A stretch of 17,105 bases of DNA from Paracoccaceae bacterium (lineage in GTDB: Bacteria > Pseudomonadota > Alphaproteobacteria > Rhodobacterales > Rhodobacteraceae). The stretch is from positions 1 through 17,105 of the forward strand of contig CABZJG010000016.1 of assembly GCA_902525995.1 (NCBI GenBank), given 5' to 3'. Below the pieces are notes generated by a model. That model did no database searches. It was not told the DNA's origin and worked only from the letters and a program-made list of their open reading frames with translations. This document shows, piece by piece, positions 12,500 through 17,105 of this stretch; the first letter of the stretch is position 1, and the number at the start of each line of letters is the position of its first letter. The translations under genes and the position numbers were made by a program.

Positions 12500-15447
12500 G
12501 CCAGCAAACCCATCGGATCAGCGGCGGTCTGATCGACAGATCAAGCACCCTTGGCTTTACCTTTAATGGCAAACCAATGCAGGGCCATCCCGGGGACACA
12601 TTGGCATCAGCGCTGTTGGCCAATGGTCAGCGCTTGGTGGGCCGCGGCTTTAAATACCACAGACCCCGGGGCATCTTTACCGCCGGATCAGAAGAGCCGA
12701 ACGCCTTGATTGAATTGCGCTCGGCCCCCCACCAAGAACCCAACACACGGGCCACTGTAACCGAATTGTTTGACGGGCTTACAGCCACCAGTCAAAACCA
12801 CCGCGGACCGCTTGAATTTGACTTTATGGCGGTAACCGACCTGCTGTATCCGTTCTTAAGTATCGGTTTTTATTACAAAACTTTCATGTGGCCCAAGGCG
12901 TTTTGGGAAAAGATATACGAACCTATCATTCGCAGTTCAGCCGGGCTTGGCAGTCTTTCCATGCAAGAAGACCCGGATACGTATGACAAGGGTTTCTTGC
13001 ACTGTGATCTTTTGGTGATCGGCGCGGGGCCTGCGGGTCTTGCTGCGGCGCTGACCGCAGCGCGCAGCGGCGCGCAGGTCATTCTGGCCGATGAAGATCA
13101 CCGCGCAGGTGGCCGCCTGAACGCCGAAACCTATGACATTGACGGCATCTCTGGCACTGAGTGGGCAGCGCAAACGCTGGCCGAATTAAGCGCGATGGAC
13201 AATGTGCGCTTGATGGTCCGTACAACAGTTTACGGCGCCTATGATCATGGCGTTTATGGCGCGCTCGAGCGCTGCACCGATCATTTGGCAAGCTCGGATG
13301 GCAAACCGCGGCAAGTTTTGTGGCGGATTTATTCGAAACGCGCCCTGCTGACCGCGGGCGCAACCGAGCGGCCGATTGCCTTTGGCAACAATGACCGGCC
13401 GGGCATTATGCTGGCGGGCGCTGTACGCACCTATGTCAACCGCTATGGGGTGACCCCCGGCAAACAGGTGGCCATCTTTACCAACAATGACGACGGTTGG
13501 CGCACCGCAACAGATTTGGCAGCCAAGGGGGTTTATATCAGCGCAGTGATAGATGCGCGCGATATCGAGCCGCCCGCAACAGTTGCTGGCGCGGCGGTCT
13601 ATATGGGCAGCAGCGTGGTTGACACTGCGGGCCGCAGAGGGCTGCACTCGATCACTTTGGCCTCTGGCGAACGGATTGAAAGCGATTGTCTGGCTATATC
13701 GGGTGGCTGGAGTCCAAATGTACATTTGACCTGTCACCAGCGCGGCAAACCGCAATGGCGCGATGACATTAACGCCTTTGTTCCCGGCGGCACCTTGCCA
13801 GCAGGTATGCAGGTTGCAGGCGCCGCCAATGGCGCCCTGTCCTTGGGTGCGGCGCTGCGGGATGGCGCCGATTGCGCGGCTCGCACACTCGCGGATCTCG
13901 GCATCAAAAGCAAAGCCTCCAAAGCGCCCACTGCCAGCGATGAAGCCCACCGCAGCAGCGCCTATTGGCATGTGCCCGAAAGCCGGCCGCGCGCTTGGCT
14001 GGATATGCAAAATGATGTCACCGTCAAGGATATCAAGCAGTCCTATAAAGAGGGCTTTCGCTCGGTTGAACATCTTAAGCGTTACACCACCTTGGGCATG
14101 GCCACAGATCAGGGCAAAACATCCAATATTCCAGCCCTGGCCATTATGGCCGAATGCACCGGCAAAACCATTCCCGAAACCGGAACGACAATCTTTCGCC
14201 CCCCCTATACGCCTATTCCAATGGGGGCTTTGGCGGGCCGCGCCCGCAGCAAGGATTTTCGCCCTTACCGTCTCACCCCAAGCCATAAATGGGCCGAAAA
14301 CAATGGGGCGACTTTTGTGGAAACCGGAAATTGGCTGCGGGCACAATGGTTTGCGCGCCCCGGCGAAAAAGGCTGGCGTGACAGCGTCGACCGTGAGGTC
14401 GAAATGACCCACGCCTCGGTCGGTATTTGCGATGTGACCACGCTTGGTAAAATTGACATTCAGGGCAAGGACACCGCCGAGTTTCTTAATCATGTCTATA
14501 CCAACGCGTTTTTGAAATTACCGGTTGGCAAAGTGCGCTATGGGTTGATGTTGCGTGAAGACGGCATTGCCTATGATGATGGAACCACCGCGCGGCTTGG
14601 TGAAAACCATTTTGTGATGACAACCACCACGGCGAATGCGGTGCTTGTGTTCCGCCGGCTTGAATTTGCCCGCCAATGCCTATGGCCGGGACTTGATGTG
14701 CATCTGATTTCCACCACGGATGGATGGGCGCAGTTTGCTGTGGCCGGGCCCAATTCGCGTAATCTTCTCAGCAAGATTGTGGATGCGCCTTTTGACCTTT
14801 CTAATGAGGCCTTCCCTTTTATGGCGTGTAGCGAGCTGACCATTTGCGGCGGCACGCCTGCGCGGCTCTTCCGCATCTCGTTCTCGGGCGAGATGGCTTA
14901 TGAGATTGCGGTGCCCGCGCGGTTTGGCAATGCCATGATGGGCGCGCTGATGGAGGCGGGCAAAGAATACGATGCTGTTCCCTATGGGACAGAGGCCTTG
15001 GGTGTCATGCGCATTGAAAAGGGCCACGCGGCCGGCAATGAGCTTAATGGCCAAACCACCGCCTTGAACTTGGGGCTTGGCGGGTTTGTCAGCAAGAAAA
15101 AGGACTGCATCGGCAAAACCCTGTCACTGCGCCCCGAGCTAAACCGCGATGATGCCATCCGTCTTGTGGGCTTTAAGCCGGTGGATCATAGCCAGACTCT
15201 GCTTGCAGGATCACATTTCATCACCAAAGGCGAGACCGCAAATATGGCCAATGATCAAGGCTGGATGACATCGGTCGCCTATTCCCCCACATTCGGGCAT
15301 TCCATCGGGCTTGGATTTATCAAGCGCGGCCATGAGCGCAAGGGCGAGATCATAAGAGTGGTCAACCCGGCACGCAATATCGAGGTGGAGGCCGAAATTG
15401 TATCGCCGCATTTCTATGATCCCGAAGGAGGGCTGCAACGTGGCTGA
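12496..15447 (+). CDS. soxA: Sarcosine oxidase alpha subunit (SoxA / MgdC family)
   Basis: A 983-residue protein, the usual size. N-terminal ferredoxin-like/SoxA domain with GDTLASALLANG and FKYHRPRGIFTAGSEEPNAL (about 30-75); Rossmann NAD-binding segment DLLVIGAGPAGLAAALTAAR (171-190); a second part of the oxidoreductase domain with ATERPIAFGNNDRPG; then a C-terminal aminomethyltransferase (GcvT-like) folate-binding domain from about 600 to the end, with ICDVTTLGKIDIQGKD and GTEALGVMRIEKGH. In the family this domain accepts the methylene group on tetrahydrofolate, forming 5,10-methylene-THF instead of free formaldehyde. Start codon overlaps the soxD stop (ATGA); the end overlaps soxG by 8 nt. 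All parts are intact, so the complex should be functional, with sarcosine or N-methylglutamate as the likely substrate. Confidence 0.94.
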   Translation: MSQQTHRISGGLIDRSSTLGFTFNGKPMQGHPGDTLASALLANGQRLVGRGFKYHRPRGIFTAGSEEPNALIELRSAPHQEPNTRATVTELFDGLTATSQNHRGPLEFDFMAVTDLLYPFLSIGFYYKTFMWPKAFWEKIYEPIIRSSAGLGSLSMQEDPDTYDKGFLHCDLLVIGAGPAGLAAALTAARSGAQVILADEDHRAGGRLNAETYDIDGISGTEWAAQTLAELSAMDNVRLMVRTTVYGAYDHGVYGALERCTDHLASSDGKPRQVLWRIYSKRALLTAGATERPIAFGNNDRPGIMLAGAVRTYVNRYGVTPGKQVAIFTNNDDGWRTATDLAAKGVYISAVIDARDIEPPATVAGAAVYMGSSVVDTAGRRGLHSITLASGERIESDCLAISGGWSPNVHLTCHQRGKPQWRDDINAFVPGGTLPAGMQVAGAANGALSLGAALRDGADCAARTLADLGIKSKASKAPTASDEAHRSSAYWHVPESRPRAWLDMQNDVTVKDIKQSYKEGFRSVEHLKRYTTLGMATDQGKTSNIPALAIMAECTGKTIPETGTTIFRPPYTPIPMGALAGRARSKDFRPYRLTPSHKWAENNGATFVETGNWLRAQWFARPGEKGWRDSVDREVEMTHASVGICDVTTLGKIDIQGKDTAEFLNHVYTNAFLKLPVGKVRYGLMLREDGIAYDDGTTARLGENHFVMTTTTANAVLVFRRLEFARQCLWPGLDVHLISTTDGWAQFAVAGPNSRNLLSKIVDAPFDLSNEAFPFMACSELTICGGTPARLFRISFSGEMAYEIAVPARFGNAMMGALMEAGKEYDAVPYGTEALGVMRIEKGHAAGNELNGQTTALNLGLGGFVSKKKDCIGKTLSLRPELNRDDAIRLVGFKPVDHSQTLLAGSHFITKGETANMANDQGWMTSVAYSPTFGHSIGLGFIKRGHERKGEIIRVVNPARNIEVEAEIVSPHFYDPEGGLQRG

Positions 15448-16015
15448 TTTTACTTTAACCGCAGAGCCGTTTCTGGGGCGTTTCGAGCAGCACTATGATG
15501 ATGTCAAACTGCGCGAAATATACGATGTTGCTGTTGTCTCTGCCGCCATCCCTTTGCGCAAATTGACCGCCGCCAAAAAAGCCGTGCGCGCCGCTTTTGG
15601 TGTGGATTTGCCCGAGGTGGGCCTGTCCGCACTCTCGCAAGACAGCGCTATGCGGATTTTACGCTTGGGCACAGATCAGGCCTTTGTGGTTTTTCCACGC
15701 GCGCAGCAAGATACCGGCGCCGAGCCACATATTGCTGATCTTCTGGGCGGTGTGTTCTACACCACTGATCAAAGTGATGTCTGGGTTACATTAGAGCTTT
15801 CCGGTGCAGGCGCACGGCGCGCTCTGGAACGGATTTGCCCGCTCAACCTTGCTCCAGACGCCTTTGGCATTGGCGCAGTCGCGCGCACCTCGATGGAGCA
15901 TCTTGGCACTGTTATCATTCGCACCTGCGACGATAGCTTTTTGCTGATGTCGGCCAGTTCCTCGGCCCATTCATTTTTGCATGCGATTGAGACCTCGATC
16001 GCGAATACAGCCTAG
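15440..16015 (+). CDS. soxG: Sarcosine oxidase gamma subunit (SoxG / MgdD family)
   Basis: A 191-residue protein with the GcvT-like small-subunit fold of SoxG: conserved features include FLGRFEQ, a central 'LWLGPDQ'-like stretch (here LRLGTDQAFVV), 'DQSDVWVTLELSGAGARRALERICPLNL' near residues 110-140, and a C-terminal 'MEHLGTVIIRTCDDSFLLMSASSSAHSF'. The GTG start at 15440 is chosen because AAGGAG lies 9 nt upstream and the overlap with the soxA stop is 8 nt; the in-frame TTG and ATG upstream lie inside soxA and would add unrelated residues. In the tetramer gamma contacts alpha and beta and helps assembly, with no catalytic residues of its own. Last subunit gene of the operon. Confidence 0.9.
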   Translation: MADFTLTAEPFLGRFEQHYDDVKLREIYDVAVVSAAIPLRKLTAAKKAVRAAFGVDLPEVGLSALSQDSAMRILRLGTDQAFVVFPRAQQDTGAEPHIADLLGGVFYTTDQSDVWVTLELSGAGARRALERICPLNLAPDAFGIGAVARTSMEHLGTVIIRTCDDSFLLMSASSSAHSFLHAIETSIANTA

Positions 16016-16075
16016 ACCCCGATGCGTTTGGCCGAAGCCCTTAGGTTAAACGCTCAAACTGATGGAGAATGCACG

Positions 16076-17068
16076 ATGTATTTCGAAACACTTGATCGCA
16101 GCTCTGATCTGACCAACGGGGCATTAAATTCAAGTCGCAGCTTGACCACAGAGTTCGTTTTTTTAAGCCAAGACGCTTCCGTCAGCTTTGTCACCGAGAG
16201 CTGTATCGAGGTTTTGCGCACAGCTAACCATCTGATTGGAAATTATAAATACAGATGGTCGCATCATATTGGCGTTCCAAAAGAAATCGACAACTCGCTC
16301 TGCGGTCCGCATCAGACATTTGTTTTGGTTGGCGGCACGCATGCGCCCTGGCTGATCACCCCGGACCAGCTTAGCCGCATTAAGCCGGCGATACGCAATG
16401 CCGCGCGGGTCGGTGTCATCGGAGCGGGTGTTTTTGTGCTCTTGGCGGCCGGCGTTTTAAAAACACAGCGCGCGGCGGTGCATCCGCAATTTCATGTCAG
16501 CGTGCGCGAAAGCGGATATCTTGCAGATTTTGCTGAAACAACCACCTGCCACCATAAAACCTTAAGCAGCGCAATCAGTTCAGTGGCTGCGATTGCCATG
16601 CTGGTTGAATTGATCGGTGCGCGCGAAGGCGGCTATACCGAAAACGCGCTTCGCGAACATCTTGGATTGGTGCCGCCAGCCGAAAAAACCCAGTCCAAAG
16701 AACATTGGCGCTACAAGCGGCTTGCCGAGGGAAATATGGTGGTTTGCGAAGCTTTGGACATCATGGTCGACCATCTGGAAGATACGCTCACCGTCGGACA
16801 GGTGGCCAGGATCATGGGCGTGTCTGCACGGCGGCTTGAACGCAGTTTTGGCGACAAGCTGAGCCGCTCGCCGCTGTATGTCTATCGTGATCTGCGGCTT
16901 GAACGGGCACATGCGTTGCTTGAACAAACTGCCCTGCCAATTTCGGAAATTTCGCTTGCCTGCGGCTTTTCCACCACAGCGCTTTTGTCAAAATGGTATC
17001 GCCAAAAATTCGGCGCGCTTCCGGCCCATACGCGCAAGGCTGCCTTTATCGGCAAATGCGCAGCCTAG
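16076..17068 (+). CDS. GlxA-type AraC-family transcriptional regulator (second copy)
   Basis: A 330-residue regulator from the ATG at 16076, which has TGGAGA about 8 nt upstream; the earlier ATG at 16022 directly after soxG has no ribosome site. The N-terminal DJ-1/PfpI-like sensor domain (about 20-205) is divergent: its nucleophile position reads GVIGAG, so no Cys. The C-terminal AraC double helix-turn-helix is about 230-318 (TVGQVARIMGVSARRLERSF and PISEISLACGFSTTALLSKWYRQKFG). It shares the fold with the regulator at 9826-10782 but the two are clearly different in sequence, so this is not a recent duplication. It is 60 nt behind soxG in the same direction and may be read through with the operon, giving feedback. 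Likely ligand: a methylated amino acid, by analogy with GbdR-type relatives. Confidence 0.9.
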   Translation: MYFETLDRSSDLTNGALNSSRSLTTEFVFLSQDASVSFVTESCIEVLRTANHLIGNYKYRWSHHIGVPKEIDNSLCGPHQTFVLVGGTHAPWLITPDQLSRIKPAIRNAARVGVIGAGVFVLLAAGVLKTQRAAVHPQFHVSVRESGYLADFAETTTCHHKTLSSAISSVAAIAMLVELIGAREGGYTENALREHLGLVPPAEKTQSKEHWRYKRLAEGNMVVCEALDIMVDHLEDTLTVGQVARIMGVSARRLERSFGDKLSRSPLYVYRDLRLERAHALLEQTALPISEISLACGFSTTALLSKWYRQKFGALPAHTRKAAFIGKCAA

Positions 17069-17076
17069 GGTGATTT

Positions 17077-17100
17077 GGGCAGGGTGGCATACCCCTGCCC
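17077..17100 (+). terminator. Candidate terminator hairpin after the second GlxA gene
   Basis: GGGCAGGG (17077-17084) and CCCTGCCC (17093-17100) form a perfect 8-bp GC-rich stem with an 8-nt loop, 9 nt after the stop codon. The window ends 5 nt later (CTATC), so the U-run that would make it a firm Rho-independent terminator cannot be seen. Confidence 0.5.
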
Positions 17101-17105
17101 CTATC

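Noticed and set aside
13186..14493. Long open frame (435 codons) on the minus strand opposite soxA
   Set aside because: It lies wholly within the well-supported soxA gene, has low-complexity composition typical of an antisense frame, and shows no family motif. The same applies to the open frames opposite glxD, glxC and the ligase.
10868..16015. Deciding between sarcosine oxidase and N-methylglutamate dehydrogenase for the right operon
   Set aside because: The two complexes are homologous in all four subunits; no residue known to me settles it by eye.
16022..16075. Upstream ATG (16022) as start of the second GlxA gene
   Set aside because: It has no ribosome site, directly follows the soxG stop, and adds 18 residues not typical of the family.
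1..17105. tRNA, rRNA, CRISPR arrays, insertion sequences, phage or toxin-antitoxin genes
   Set aside because: None was recognised; spacing and repeats do not suggest any.

Overview
The window looks like a chromosomal or accessory segment of a marine alphaproteobacterium of the Roseobacter/Rhodobacteraceae type. The basis is protein style and gene content: split glutamate-synthase (GlxBCD) genes, heterotetrameric sarcosine-oxidase genes and GlxA-type AraC regulators, all with moderate GC. The genus is not identified. No tRNA, rRNA, CRISPR array, insertion sequence or phage gene was seen.

Left block (about 159-8170, all minus strand, read from high to low coordinates). One probable operon: an FAD amine/amino-acid oxidase (6827-8170), a glutamine-synthetase-like ligase (5277-6755, TTG start), a class II glutamine amidotransferase (4263-5198), a GXGXG beta-helix protein (3406-4275), an FMN/Fe-S glutamate-synthase core protein (2019-3383), an unknown 137-residue protein (1591-2004), a nitrilase-family amidohydrolase (737-1585) and an unknown 193-residue protein (159-740). 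The genes are tightly spaced, with several overlaps. The set 'ligase + three split glutamate-synthase parts + FAD oxidase' copies the logic of the N-methylglutamate pathway: amine is joined to the glutamate gamma-carboxyl, moved to an alpha-amino position, then oxidatively dealkylated. Here, however, it carries a one-subunit oxidase and three extra genes. The substrate cannot be read from sequence.

Control region (8171-8349). The left operon and a GntR/FCD-family repressor gene (8350-9036) diverge from here. The region holds a near-match to the TTGGT-N3-ACCAA operator type of the FadR/PdhR group and a perfect 7-bp-arm inverted repeat just before the regulator gene.

Middle (9050-10782, minus). 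A free-standing class I glutamine-amidotransferase-like hydrolase and a GlxA-type AraC regulator.

Right block (10868-17068, plus). A sarcosine-oxidase-type operon soxB-soxD-soxA-soxG, which oxidatively demethylates sarcosine or N-methylglutamate and hands the one-carbon unit to tetrahydrofolate. A second GlxA-type regulator follows, with a candidate terminator hairpin at the window end. The delta subunit has lost most of the zinc ligands known for this family.

Taken together the window is an N-methyl / alkylamine nitrogen and one-carbon catabolism island with three local regulators. The least described part is the left operon with its two unknown proteins.
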